Below, piece after piece: positions 28,495-36,819 of a DNA stretch of 64,000 nucleotides; position 1 is the first letter of the stretch; each line of letters opens with the position of its first letter. The notes under the pieces were generated by a model. The model ran no database searches and had not been told where the DNA came from. It saw only the letters and a program-made list of their open reading frames with translations. Both the position numbers and the translations under genes were made by a program. This DNA comes from AC-32 sp963715575 (lineage in GTDB: Bacteria; Actinomycetota; Thermoleophilia; Gaiellales; Gaiellaceae): assembly GCA_963715575.1 (NCBI GenBank), contig OY970250.1:310001-374000 (forward strand). Direction: 5' to 3'.

Positions 28495-30141
28495 ATGCAG
28501 ATCGAGCTCGACGCCGGCGAGTTGCGCCCCATCCTCGGCCTCGCCGAGGACCTCGGGCTCGACCCGGAGGAGCTCCAGCCCTACGGGAGCTATGCGGCCA
28601 AGATCGAGCTGACGGCGCTCGACCGGCTCGCCGAAGCGCCCGACGGCCGGCTCGTCTGCATCACGTCGGTCACGCCGACGAAGGCGGGCGAGGGCAAGAC
28701 GACGACCGCGATCTCCCTCGTCGACGGCCTGGGCCAGATCGGCGAGCGCGCGATGCTCGCGCTGCGCGAGCCGTCGCTCGGCCCGGTCTTCGGGATCAAG
28801 GGCGGCGGCACCGGCGGCGGGCGCTCGCAGCTCGCGCCGATGGAGCTGATCAACCTCCACTTCACCGGCGACATCCACGCGATCGGCGCCGCCAACAACC
28901 TGCTCGCGGCCGTGGTCGAGTCGCACCTGCTGCACGGCAACGCGCTCGGGCTCGATCCGCACTCGATCACCTGGCGGCGCTGTCTCGACATGGACGACCG
29001 GGCGCTGCGGAAGATCGTGGTCGGGCTCGGCGGCCGGATGAACGGCTCCCCGCGGGAAACCGGCTTCGACATCACGGCCGCGTCCGAGGTGATGGCGATC
29101 GTCGCCGTCTCGCGCGACCACGCCGACCTGCGCCGGAGGCTCGGCGCGATCACGGTCGGCTCGACTTTCGACGGTGAGCCGGTGACGGCCGAGCAACTCG
29201 GCTGCGCGGGCTCGCTGGCGGCCCTGCTCACCGACGCGCTCAAGCCGAATCTCGTCCAGACGCTCGAAGGCCGGCCGGCGCTTGTCCACTGCGGGCCGTT
29301 CGCCAACATCGCGCACGGCAACAACTCGCTGCTGGCCGACCGGCTCGCCCTGAAGCTCGGCGACTTCGCGGTCACCGAGAGCGGCTTCGGCGCCGAGATG
29401 GGGTTCGAGAAGTTCGTCGACATCGTCTGCCGGACCGGCGGGATCGCGCCGAGCGGCGTCGTCCTCGTGGCGACGGTGCAGGCGCTGAAGCACCACGGCG
29501 GCGATCCCGAGGGCGGCGTGCCGGCACTCGAGCGCGGCGCGGCGAACCTGGCCGCGAACCTCGCGATCGTGCGCGAGGTCGGGCTCGAGCCGGTGGTCGC
29601 CGTGAACCGGCATCCCGCCGACACGACCGCCGAGCTCCACGCGCTGCGCAGGCTCGCAATCGAGGCCGGCGCGCTCGCGGCGGCGGTCAACGACGGCTAC
29701 CTCGAAGGCGGCGAGGGCGCGGTCGAGCTGGCGGAAGCCGTCGTCGCGGCGACCGAGCATCCGCAGCCGGTTCGCTTCCTGTACGCCGACGAGGACACGC
29801 TTTCGCACAAGCTCGAGCAGGTCGCGACCCGCGCCTACGGCGCGGCCGGGATCGAGCTCTCCGCGACGGCTGCGCGACAGGCCGAGGAGCTCGAGTCCCA
29901 GGGCCTCGGCCGGCTGCCGGTCTGCGTCGCCAAGACGCACCTCTCGCTCTCGCACGACCCGGCGCTCCTCAACGCTCCGCGCGGGTTCACCCTCCCCGTG
30001 CGCGAGCTCCGCGCCTACACCGGCGCCGGCTGGGTGGTGGCGCTCTGCGGCGAGATGCAGACGATGCCCGGCCTGCCCGCCGACCCGGCCGCCTCGCGGA
30101 TCGACGTCGACGCGGACGGCCGCGTCCTCGGCCTGCGCTAA
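28495..30141 (+). CDS. fhs: Formate--tetrahydrofolate ligase
   Basis: The protein has 548 residues. TPTKAGEGKTTTAISLVDGL is the P-loop, EPSLGPVFGIKGGGTGGGRS the formyl-phosphate/THF motif, and FTGDIHAIGAANNLLAA the conserved following helix. The C-terminal PVCVAKTHLSLS and YTGAGWVVALCGEMQTMPGLP are typical. The reaction joins formate to tetrahydrofolate using ATP, feeding C1 units to purine, serine or methyl synthesis. No folD, formate dehydrogenase or acetogenesis genes adjoin. Its last four bases overlap the convergent Gfo/Idh gene. Confidence 0.97.
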   Translation: MQIELDAGELRPILGLAEDLGLDPEELQPYGSYAAKIELTALDRLAEAPDGRLVCITSVTPTKAGEGKTTTAISLVDGLGQIGERAMLALREPSLGPVFGIKGGGTGGGRSQLAPMELINLHFTGDIHAIGAANNLLAAVVESHLLHGNALGLDPHSITWRRCLDMDDRALRKIVVGLGGRMNGSPRETGFDITAASEVMAIVAVSRDHADLRRRLGAITVGSTFDGEPVTAEQLGCAGSLAALLTDALKPNLVQTLEGRPALVHCGPFANIAHGNNSLLADRLALKLGDFAVTESGFGAEMGFEKFVDIVCRTGGIAPSGVVLVATVQALKHHGGDPEGGVPALERGAANLAANLAIVREVGLEPVVAVNRHPADTTAELHALRRLAIEAGALAAAVNDGYLEGGEGAVELAEAVVAATEHPQPVRFLYADEDTLSHKLEQVATRAYGAAGIELSATAARQAEELESQGLGRLPVCVAKTHLSLSHDPALLNAPRGFTLPVRELRAYTGAGWVVALCGEMQTMPGLPADPAASRIDVDADGRVLGLR

Positions 30142-30986
30142 CTGAGCTCCGCCTCAGCCGCGGCCAGGACGCGGACGACCTCGAGGCCGAAGCGGGCGTC
30201 GAACGTCGTCTCGCCCGCGAGCAGGGCGTCGATCGCCGCGCCGTAGGCTGCGACCACGTCGACGTCGCCGGCTTCGGGCCGGCGGACGAGGCCCTCGGCG
30301 CCCCAGAAGACGACCTCGTTCACGCCCGCTGGGGCGGTCAGGCTGAGCGCCGCGCTGCTGGCCGCGTCGGACTCGTGCGCGAGCGCCAGGTGCACCTCGT
30401 CGCGCGGCCCGCGCACGGCCGCGACCCGCTCCACCCTTCCCAGCGCCGGCAGCAGCGCCGACAGCGCGTGCGGCCCGACATCCCAGAGCCCTCCCCGCTC
30501 CCGCCGCCACGGGGAGTCACCGAACGGGTTCCCGGGCTCGAAGATCGAGGCGAGATAGAGCACGCTTCCGCCGTCCCAGCTGCGGCCGTCCACCTCCTCC
30601 CGGTACCAGGCCGCGAGGCCGGGATCGAGCCGGAAGGTGAAGAAGACGACCGTCGGCGCCCGCACGGCGGCGACGAGCCGTTCGGCCGCCTCGACGCTCA
30701 GCGCCAGCGGCTTCTCGAGCAGCAGCGCCCGGCCGGCCTCGGCCGCCGGCAGGGCGAGCTCCGCCTGCACGTTCGGCGGGACCGAGAACGCAACCGCGTC
30801 GACGGCGGCGATCAGCTCACCGAGGTCGTCGAACGCGCGCACGCCGTGCTTCGCGGCCAGCGCCCTCGCCTTCGCCGGGTCGCGTCCCCAGACGCCGGCG
30901 AGCTCTGCCTGCGGGTGAGCCGCGATCCCGGCCGCGTGGGCGACATCGGCCCAGTAGCCGGTCCCGACCAGTCCGAAGTGCAGCAC
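30138..30986 (-). CDS. Gfo/Idh/MocA-family oxidoreductase
   Basis: This 282-residue protein has an N-terminal Rossmann fold (LHFGLVGTGYWADVAHAAGI), the family LLLEKPLALS motif with the conserved Lys (~95), and a C-terminal beta-sheet domain with WDVGPHALSALLP carrying the likely catalytic His. Members oxidise or reduce sugars, inositols or bile-pigment-like substrates with NAD(P). The protein is slightly short for the family (usually 320-390). It lies 115 bases downstream of the GntR gene on the same strand. Confidence 0.88.
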   Translation of the reverse strand: MLHFGLVGTGYWADVAHAAGIAAHPQAELAGVWGRDPAKARALAAKHGVRAFDDLGELIAAVDAVAFSVPPNVQAELALPAAEAGRALLLEKPLALSVEAAERLVAAVRAPTVVFFTFRLDPGLAAWYREEVDGRSWDGGSVLYLASIFEPGNPFGDSPWRRERGGLWDVGPHALSALLPALGRVERVAAVRGPRDEVHLALAHESDAASSAALSLTAPAGVNEVVFWGAEGLVRRPEAGDVDVVAAYGAAIDALLAGETTFDARFGLEVVRVLAAAEAELS

Positions 30987-31100
30987 GGCGCCGACTCTAT
31001 GCGGTGGAAGTACGGTGCCGCGATCGGCTTCGTCGCCTCATACAGTGTGATCCTCGTCCGGGCGAACGACAGGTCGAGCCGTCGGCTCGTCTCCGCGCCG

Positions 31101-31802
31101 TCAGGCCGCCGAGGCGACGTGGTCCAGGATCACCTCGAGCAGACGGCACGAGTGGAGAACGTGCTCGTGCGCCAACGCCCGCGCGCCCTCGGCGCTCCTG
31201 GCCTCGATCGCGCCGAGGATCGCGCCGTGCTCGCGGGTGTTCTGCCGGTAGAGGTCGTCGATCTCCGGCCCGCCCGCGCGCCAACGGCTGAGGAACGTGC
31301 GCCGCGCGCCCTTCGCGACCGCCTCGACGAACGGGACACCAGCGGCCTCGTAGATCACGTCGTGGAAGCAGTAGTTCGCGCGCACCCAGTCACCGGTTAG
31401 TGCATTGCGCTGCTCCGGGTCGCGCCCGCGCTCGAGCAGCCGGTCGGTCAGCTCGGCGAACGCGGCCTCGGCCGCTCGGAGCGCGAGCAGTTGTGCGTTC
31501 GTGAACTTCGGCACCGCGAGCTGCGTCACGAGCGCCTCCAGCTCCGCCCGCACGAGAAACGCCTCGCGCAGCTCGTCCCGCGAGATCGTCCGCACCCGCA
31601 CGCCGCGGTTGGGCTCGAACGAGACGAGCCCGGTCGCGGCAAGCCGGCGCAGCGCCTCGCGGATCGGCGTGCGGCTGACCCCGAAGCGCTCCGAGAGCGT
31701 CTCCTGCCGCAGGACCGTTCCCGGAACGAGCTCGCCCGAGACGATCGCATCCTCGAGCGCACGGGCGATCTCGTCGGCCTTCGTCCCCGCAGCCGCTGCG
31801 TC
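31101..31802 (-). CDS. GntR-family regulator, FCD (FadR-like) type
   Basis: The winged helix reads ADEIARALEDAIVSGELVPG, TLSERFGVSRTPIREALRRL and GLVSFEPNRGVRV. The FCD ligand domain follows, with RAELEALVTQLAVPKFT, NYCFHDVIYEAAGVPF and NTREHGAILGAIEARSA, whose His and Asp residues bind metal and carboxylate. The DNA-binding domain is complete, but no ATG, GTG or TTG lies in frame before it. The first normal start (31601) would remove it. I extend the gene to 31802, overlapping the aceA stop; a non-standard start or a sequence error is likely. Its position at the end of aceB-aceA suggests it regulates the glyoxylate shunt. Confidence 0.8.
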   Translation of the reverse strand, partial: DAAAAGTKADEIARALEDAIVSGELVPGTVLRQETLSERFGVSRTPIREALRRLAATGLVSFEPNRGVRVRTISRDELREAFLVRAELEALVTQLAVPKFTNAQLLALRAAEAAFAELTDRLLERGRDPEQRNALTGDWVRANYCFHDVIYEAAGVPFVEAVAKGARRTFLSRWRAGGPEIDDLYRQNTREHGAILGAIEARSAEGARALAHEHVLHSCRLLEVILDHVASAA

Positions 31803-33061
31803 TAGCTCCGGAACTGCGCCGCCTCCGTCGAGCCTTCGAGCGCGAGCGTCGAGCTCGTGCCGCCGCTGATCGCCTGCGCGACCGCGTCGAAGTAGCCGGC
31901 ACCGGCCTCTCGCTGGTGCCGCGTCGCCGAGTAGCCGTGTTCCTCGAGCGCGAACTCCTGCTCCTGCAGCTCGACGTAGGCGCTCATCCCCTTGCGGGCG
32001 TAGCCTCGGGCAAGCTCGAACATCCCTGCGTTCAGCGAGTGAAAGCCGGCCAGGGTCACGAACTGGAAGCGATAGCCCATCGCGGCCAGCTCTCGCTGGA
32101 AGCCCGCGATCCGGTCGTCGTCGAGATGCGCGCGCCAGTTGAACGACGGCGAGCAGTTGTAGGCGAGCAGCTTGTCGGGGAAGCGTTCGTGCAGCGCTTC
32201 GGCGAACTCGGCGGCCTCGTCGAGGTCAGGCGTGGACGTCTCGAACCAGACGAGGTCGGCGTAAGGCGCCGCCGCCAGCCCCCGGGCGATGGCCGGCTCG
32301 AGCCCGTCGCGGACGCGGAAGAAGCCCTCAGGCGTGCGCTCGCCGGTCAGAAACCGCTCGTCCGCCGGGTCGGTGTCGCTCGTCACGAGCCTTGCGCTGA
32401 GCGCGTCGGTGCGCGCGACGAGCAGCGTCGGCACGCCGCAGACGTCAGCGGCGAGGCGGGCCGCCACCAGCACCCGCACGAAGTGGCTCGTCGGGACGAG
32501 CACCTTCCCGCCGAGATGGCCGCACTTCTTCTCGGAGGAGAGCTGGTCCTCGAAGTGGACGCCCGCCGCGCCGGCCTCGATCATCGTCTTCATCACCTCG
32601 AAGGCGTTCAGCGGCCCGCCGAAGCCGGCCTCCGCGTCGGCGACGACCGGTGCGAGCCAGTAGGTCTCGGTGTCGCCTTCGGCCGAGTGAATCTGGTCGG
32701 CGCGCAGGAGCGCGTTGTTCAACCGCCGCACGAGTGCGGCGCCGCTGTTCGACGGGTAGAGGCTCTGGTCGGGGTACGTGTGACCGGCGAGGTTCGCGTC
32801 GGCTGCGACCTGCCAACCGCTCAGGTAGATCGCCTGCAAGCCGGCCTTGACCATCTGGACGGCCTGGCCGCCGGTGAGCGCGCCGAGCGCGGGCACGTAC
32901 TCCTCGTGGTGGAGCAGCTGCCACAGCCGCTTGGCCCCGAGCCGCGCGAGCGTGTGCTCGACGTGCACTGTCCCGCGCAGCCGCTCGACATCCTCGCTCG
33001 TGTACGGACGCTCGATCCCGTCCCAGCGGCCCGACGCCGCGCCGTTTCCGTTACTCCCCAT
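31802..33061 (-). CDS. aceA: Isocitrate lyase
   Basis: This 419-residue protein carries the active-site signature SEKKCGHLGGK (catalytic Cys). Other family motifs are LTGGQAVQMVKAGLQAIYLS, PVVADAEAGFGG, GVHFEDQL, LVARTDALSARL and LAYNCSPSFNW. It cleaves isocitrate to glyoxylate and succinate in the shunt that allows growth on acetate, ethanol or fatty acids. The start overlaps the end of aceB by 11 bases, and the stop abuts or overlaps the GntR gene, so it sits in one operon. The acetaldehyde dehydrogenase 15 kb away could supply acetate to this pathway. Confidence 0.97.
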   Translation of the reverse strand: MGSNGNGAASGRWDGIERPYTSEDVERLRGTVHVEHTLARLGAKRLWQLLHHEEYVPALGALTGGQAVQMVKAGLQAIYLSGWQVAADANLAGHTYPDQSLYPSNSGAALVRRLNNALLRADQIHSAEGDTETYWLAPVVADAEAGFGGPLNAFEVMKTMIEAGAAGVHFEDQLSSEKKCGHLGGKVLVPTSHFVRVLVAARLAADVCGVPTLLVARTDALSARLVTSDTDPADERFLTGERTPEGFFRVRDGLEPAIARGLAAAPYADLVWFETSTPDLDEAAEFAEALHERFPDKLLAYNCSPSFNWRAHLDDDRIAGFQRELAAMGYRFQFVTLAGFHSLNAGMFELARGYARKGMSAYVELQEQEFALEEHGYSATRHQREAGAGYFDAVAQAISGGTSSTLALEGSTEAAQFRS

Positions 33062-34607
33062 GCTGACCCCTTTCCAGGTAGTCGTAGGCAGGCAGCGTCA
33101 GGAACTCGACGAACCGCTCGCCGAGCGCCACCTGCTCGAAGATTTCCCGCGCCTCGTCGACGCGCCAATCCCCCTCGCCCAACTCACTGCGGAACCGCTC
33201 GACCTCCTCGTCGATCACCCGCTCGACTTGCGCGCGGTCGAACCGCCCATGGCGGACCCATTGCCACACCTGCGAGCGCGCGATCTCGGCGGTCGCGACG
33301 TCTTCCATGAGGTTGAAGATCCCAACCGCGCCGGTGCCGCCGAGCCACGCGGTGAGGTAGCGCAGCCCGACGGCCACGTCGTTGTGCAGCCCTTCCTTGG
33401 TGACCTCGCCCGGAGTGGACGAGACGTCGAGCAGCTGCGCCTCCGAGCTGGAGACCTCCTCGCGCAGCCGGTCGAGCTGGTTTGGGCGCTCGAACTGCGC
33501 CAGCGCGACCGGGACGAGATCCGGGTGCGCAACCCAGGTCCCGTCGAAGCCGTCGCCGGCCTCGCGCCGCTTGTCCTCGCGCACCTTCGCGAGCGCTCGT
33601 TCGTTCAGCTCGGCGTCGCGCCTGCTCGGGATGAAGGCCGCCATCCCGCCCATCGCGTGCGCGCCGCGCCGGTGACAGGTCTGCACGAGCAGCTCGGTGT
33701 AGGCCCGCATGAACGGCGCGGTCATCGTGACGGCGTTCCTGTCGGGCAGGACGAAGTCGGGCCGCTCGCGGAAGGTCTTGATGGTGCTGAACATGTAGTC
33801 CCAGCGGCCGGCGTTCAGCCCCGCTGCGTGCTCGCGCAGCTCCCAGAGGATCTCGTCCATCTCGAACGCCGCCAGCACGGTCTCGATCAGGACGGTCGCC
33901 CGGATCGACCCCCGCGGCAGGCGGAGGGCATCCTCGGTGCAGCTGAAGACCTCGTTCCAGAGGCGCGCCTCGAGGTGGCTCTCGAGCTTGGGCAGGTAGA
34001 GCCAGGGCCCCGCGCCCGGGTCGAGCAGGCGTCGCCCGTTGTGGAAGACGAAGACGCCGAAGTCGAACAGGCTGGCCGAAACGGGCTCGCCGGCGACGGC
34101 GAGGTGGCGCTCCGGCAGGTGCCAGCCGCGCGGCCGGACGAGCAGCGTCGCCGTCTCGTCTGCCAATCGGTAGGTCTTCTCCGGCGTCTCGAGCTCGATC
34201 GTGCGCTCGATCGCGTCGGTGAGATTGGCCTGGCCGTCGACCATGTTTGCCCAGGTCGGCGCATTGGCGTCCTCGAAGTCCGCCATGAACATCTGCGCGC
34301 CCGAGTTGAGCGCGTTGATCACCATCTTGCGGTCGGTCGGCCCGGTGATCTCCACACGCCGGTCACGGAGCCCGGGCGACACCGGTTCGATCGTCCAGTC
34401 GCCCTCGCGGATCTCACGCGTCGAAGGCAGGAAGCCCGGAAGCTCGCCGGCGGCGATGCGCTCCCGCCGCGCCACCCTCGCTTCGAGCAGCTCCAGCCGC
34501 CGCTTCCCGAAGCGCTCCTCGAGCGCCACGACGAAGGCGACCGCCTCCGGGGTCAGCACCTCGGCCGCCCGCCGCGGCAGGGTGCCGTCGACCTCGACTG
34601 CGGCCAT
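33051..34607 (-). CDS. aceB: Malate synthase A
   Basis: The protein has 518 residues. It reads FMADFEDANAPTWANMVDGQ (acetyl-CoA/Mg site), LYLPKLESHLEARLWNEVF, TVLIETVLAAFEMDEILWEL (metal-binding Glu), LNAGRWDYMFSTIK (catalytic Asp region) and HAMGGMAAFIPSRRD. It condenses glyoxylate with acetyl-CoA to malate. The start is fixed at MAAVEVDG rather than an upstream in-frame codon because the gene before it ends there. It lies 5 bases after the small Cys-rich gene and overlaps aceA. Confidence 0.97.
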   Translation of the reverse strand: MAAVEVDGTLPRRAAEVLTPEAVAFVVALEERFGKRRLELLEARVARRERIAAGELPGFLPSTREIREGDWTIEPVSPGLRDRRVEITGPTDRKMVINALNSGAQMFMADFEDANAPTWANMVDGQANLTDAIERTIELETPEKTYRLADETATLLVRPRGWHLPERHLAVAGEPVSASLFDFGVFVFHNGRRLLDPGAGPWLYLPKLESHLEARLWNEVFSCTEDALRLPRGSIRATVLIETVLAAFEMDEILWELREHAAGLNAGRWDYMFSTIKTFRERPDFVLPDRNAVTMTAPFMRAYTELLVQTCHRRGAHAMGGMAAFIPSRRDAELNERALAKVREDKRREAGDGFDGTWVAHPDLVPVALAQFERPNQLDRLREEVSSSEAQLLDVSSTPGEVTKEGLHNDVAVGLRYLTAWLGGTGAVGIFNLMEDVATAEIARSQVWQWVRHGRFDRAQVERVIDEEVERFRSELGEGDWRVDEAREIFEQVALGERFVEFLTLPAYDYLERGQHGE

Positions 34608-34612
34608 CGCGG

Positions 34613-34861
34613 TCACTCGTTGTCGTGATCCCGCTCGCAGAAGTCCGGACACGTGCACGGGGCCGTTTCCGCGGCGGTCAGCACATAGCTCGAGCGTGCG
34701 ACCGCGGGCCGGCCGCTCACTACCTGTACGTGGCTGACGCCGTCGCCGCCGGAGGTCTGAGGCTTCTGGCCCTGCCGGAGCTTCGAGAGCAGGCGATTCA
34801 CAATCACGATTGTGCCAGCTTTCGGATCCGAAGTCCAGTTGGACTGGACGTATCTAGCCAT
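34613..34861 (-). CDS. Small Cys/His-tailed protein heading the glyoxylate operon
   Basis: This 82-residue protein starts at ATG 34861 (MARYVQSNWTSDPKAG). It ends with a compact possible metal site CTCPDFCERDHDNE. A central SHVQVVSGRPAVARSSYVLT strand segment is featureless. The base composition at its 5' end is clearly less G+C-rich than its neighbours. It lies 5 bases upstream of aceB, so it is probably cotranscribed. The Cys-Pro-x-x-Cys-x-x-x-His tail recalls small actinobacterial DUFs, but I cannot name the family. A longer frame upstream exists, but its content looks non-coding. Confidence 0.6.
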   Translation of the reverse strand: MARYVQSNWTSDPKAGTIVIVNRLLSKLRQGQKPQTSGGDGVSHVQVVSGRPAVARSSYVLTAAETAPCTCPDFCERDHDNE

Positions 34862-34908
34862 TTTGGTAGGCAAATCTCCTATTTTGGATCCAGACTTTGA
34901 GTTGCCGC

Positions 34909-34922
34909 GCCTGCCGGCAGGC
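34909..34922. promoter_or_regulatory. 14-base perfect palindrome in a divergent promoter region
   Basis: GCCTGCCGGCAGGC is its own reverse complement. It lies 18 bases before the GTG of the small membrane gene at 34940 and 48 bases before the start of the aceB operon, in an unusually A+T-rich gap (34862-34908). It is a plausible operator for the operon's GntR regulator or a local stem; neither is proven. Confidence 0.4.
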
Positions 34923-34939
34923 CATGGCATAGTCGTCTC

Positions 34940-35098
34940 GTGATCGACCCTGGGCTCGCCGCCATCCTCGGTGCACTTGCCTTCGGCGCGCTGCTGACCT
35001 GGCCGAGCCTCCACCGGGCGGCCCGGCGAGCGGAGAACTTCTGCGCCGGCTGTGGGCGCCGGATCCTCCTCGGCCAGCGCACGTGCGACTGCGACTGA
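34940..35098 (+). CDS. Small membrane protein with CxxC/CxC tail
   Basis: This 52-residue protein starts at GTG 34940 (MIDPGLAAILGALAFGALL). One membrane helix is followed by a basic stretch, then FCAGCGRRILLGQRTCDCD, with Cys in spacing C-x2-C-x9-C-x-C that could bind zinc or an Fe-S cluster. Its end overlaps the next gene by 16 bases. Layout resembles the 53-residue protein at 11411-11572. Function is unknown. Confidence 0.6.
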   Translation: MIDPGLAAILGALAFGALLTWPSLHRAARRAENFCAGCGRRILLGQRTCDCD

Positions 35099-35277
35099 GC
35101 TTCGACGTTCCCGCCCGGCGCGACCTGCGCGTCTTCGGGGGCTACTGCCTCGCGGCCGCGGTCTACGTCGCGATCGGCGTGACCTGGGTCGACTTCCTGC
35201 TCTCGTTCTGGGTCGGCCTGGCGTACCTGGTCGTGACCGCGTGGGCCGTGCCCACGTTCGTCCGGTGGCTGCTGTGA
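35083..35277 (+). CDS. 64-residue two-helix membrane protein
   Basis: The gene starts at GTG 35083 inside the previous gene. Its product has a basic N-terminus (MRLRLSFDVPARRDL) and two hydrophobic helices (GGYCLAAAVYVAIGVTWV and LLSFWVGLAYLVVTAWAVP). The stop TGA overlaps the GTG of the next gene. Three overlapping genes (34940-35993) appear to be one unit; no family is recognised. Confidence 0.6.
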   Translation: MRLRLSFDVPARRDLRVFGGYCLAAAVYVAIGVTWVDFLLSFWVGLAYLVVTAWAVPTFVRWLL

Positions 35278-35993
35278 GCTGGGCGGCGCACGACCTCGAG
35301 CCCTACGCGATCCAGAAGCACGTCGGGCTGAAGCTCGCCTTCGTGCCGCTGCTGATCGGCTCGTACTCGCCGGACATGATGACCAAGTGGTTCGTCTACG
35401 GGATCCACCTCGGCCCCTGGGACCTGAAGGCGAGCGACCCGGCGCAGTTCCACCGCGGCTGGCCGGGCTTCGGCTTCACGCACTCGTTCGTCTACGGCAT
35501 CGCGATCGGGCTGATCATCTGGAAGGTCTTCGGCTCGAAGCTGTGGGGAGTCAGCTTCATCGTCGGCCAGTTCGCGCACGCGCTCACCGACGCCGGCGAC
35601 ACGGTCGGGACGATGCTGCTCTTCCCCTGGACGCTCCACTTCCACCTGGACGCCTGGGCCTACGCGGGCCAGACCGGGCGGATGACCGACGCGGCCGCGT
35701 ACTTCAGCGGGCTGGGCTGCATGTGGGACGCGGTCTGGATCGTCTACGGCTTCTACTCGTGGCGCGTACTCACAAGTGCGTACTTCGACGACTACATCTA
35801 CCGGGCAGATGCCTTCTGGCCATGGCTGAACCGGGTCGTCCCGCGCGGCGCGCTGCTGACGATCTACCGCGCGGCGTTCTTCTACGGCACCTCACGCTGG
35901 ATCGCGTGGACGGTCTGGGCGCACGTGATCCACCACTACCCGTACGACCTCAGCTGGGGCGGGCCGCACTGGGTGCCCGCGGCCCACCCCTAA
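35274..35993 (+). CDS. Polytopic membrane protein, YdjM-like metal-dependent hydrolase candidate
   Basis: This 239-residue protein starts at GTG 35274. It has about five membrane helices with many conserved-looking polar residues in them: HDLEPYAIQKHVGLKL, GSYSPDMMTKW, FGFTHSFVYGIAIG, FAHALTDAGDTVGTM and HVIHHYPYDLSW. Buried His/Asp groups next to helices recall inner-membrane metal-dependent hydrolases (YdjM/PF04307-like), but the match is only by eye. The gene is coupled to the two small membrane genes before it. Convergent neighbours begin 25 bases later. Confidence 0.6.
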   Translation: MSWAAHDLEPYAIQKHVGLKLAFVPLLIGSYSPDMMTKWFVYGIHLGPWDLKASDPAQFHRGWPGFGFTHSFVYGIAIGLIIWKVFGSKLWGVSFIVGQFAHALTDAGDTVGTMLLFPWTLHFHLDAWAYAGQTGRMTDAAAYFSGLGCMWDAVWIVYGFYSWRVLTSAYFDDYIYRADAFWPWLNRVVPRGALLTIYRAAFFYGTSRWIAWTVWAHVIHHYPYDLSWGGPHWVPAAHP

Positions 35994-36018
35994 CCCCGGC
36001 GTGGCGGGCCCGGGCGCC

Positions 36019-36819
36019 TTAGCGACGTGCGACCAGCGCGACCAGGAAGAACGCGACGAGCACCGCGGCCACCGAGGCGCCGGCGGCCGTGTTCGCGTAG
36101 TACGAGAGGTAGAGCCCGACGATTGCGCCTGCGACGGCGATCCCGGCCGCTAGCGCCATCATCGGCGCCATCCGCCTCGACAGCAGCCTGGCCGTGGCGG
36201 CAGGCCCGATCACGATCGCCAGCACGAGCAGGTTCCCCAGCGCCTGCACGCCGACGAGCAGCGCGGCCGCGACGAGCACGAGCAGCGCGGCGTCGGCGAA
36301 GGCCGCCCTGCCGCCGAAGGCGGGCGCGTTGACGCGGTCGAAGCCGACGACGAGCAGCAGCCGGTGCAGCGCCCCGAGCGCGCCGAGCGCGCCCGCCGAG
36401 ACGGCCACCGTCAGCACCAGGTCGCCGCGCGTGACCCCGAGCGGGTCGCCGAACAGCAGGTCGGAAAGGCCCGGCGGCGATCTCGGCTCCAGCGCCAGCA
36501 GCACTCCGAGCCCGAACAGGGTCGTGGTCACGATCGCGACCGAGGCGTCGCGCCCCAGCCCGGGCACCTGCGCGGCAAGCGCGATCGCCACCGCCGCCGC
36601 CGCGAGCCCGGCCGCGGCGCCTGCGACGAGCGGCAGGCCGAGCAGCGCCGCTCCCACCAGCCCGGGCAGCATCGCGTGAGCAAGCGACTCGGCGCTGTAC
36701 GAGAAGCCGTGGAAGATGACCCAGCAGCCGAGCGCGCCGCCGAGAATGCCGACGAGCGCGAGCTCGACGAACGCCCGCTGAACGAGGCCCTGCTGCCACG
36801 GCTCGAGCAGCGCGTGCAT
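36019..36819 (-). CDS. Metal ABC transporter permease (ZnuB-like)
   Basis: This 266-residue protein has about eight helices of the ABC-3 family. HGFSYSAESLAHAMLPGLVG is the cytoplasmic coupling region, and VQALGNLLVLAIVIGPAATA the conserved late helix. The start overlaps the stop of the ATPase gene (TGATG). It is the last gene of the metal-uptake operon. A second, different permease is fused to the binding protein upstream, so the channel is probably a heterodimer. Confidence 0.92.
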   Translation of the reverse strand: MHALLEPWQQGLVQRAFVELALVGILGGALGCWVIFHGFSYSAESLAHAMLPGLVGAALLGLPLVAGAAAGLAAAAVAIALAAQVPGLGRDASVAIVTTTLFGLGVLLALEPRSPPGLSDLLFGDPLGVTRGDLVLTVAVSAGALGALGALHRLLLVVGFDRVNAPAFGGRAAFADAALLVLVAAALLVGVQALGNLLVLAIVIGPAATARLLSRRMAPMMALAAGIAVAGAIVGLYLSYYANTAAGASVAAVLVAFFLVALVARR

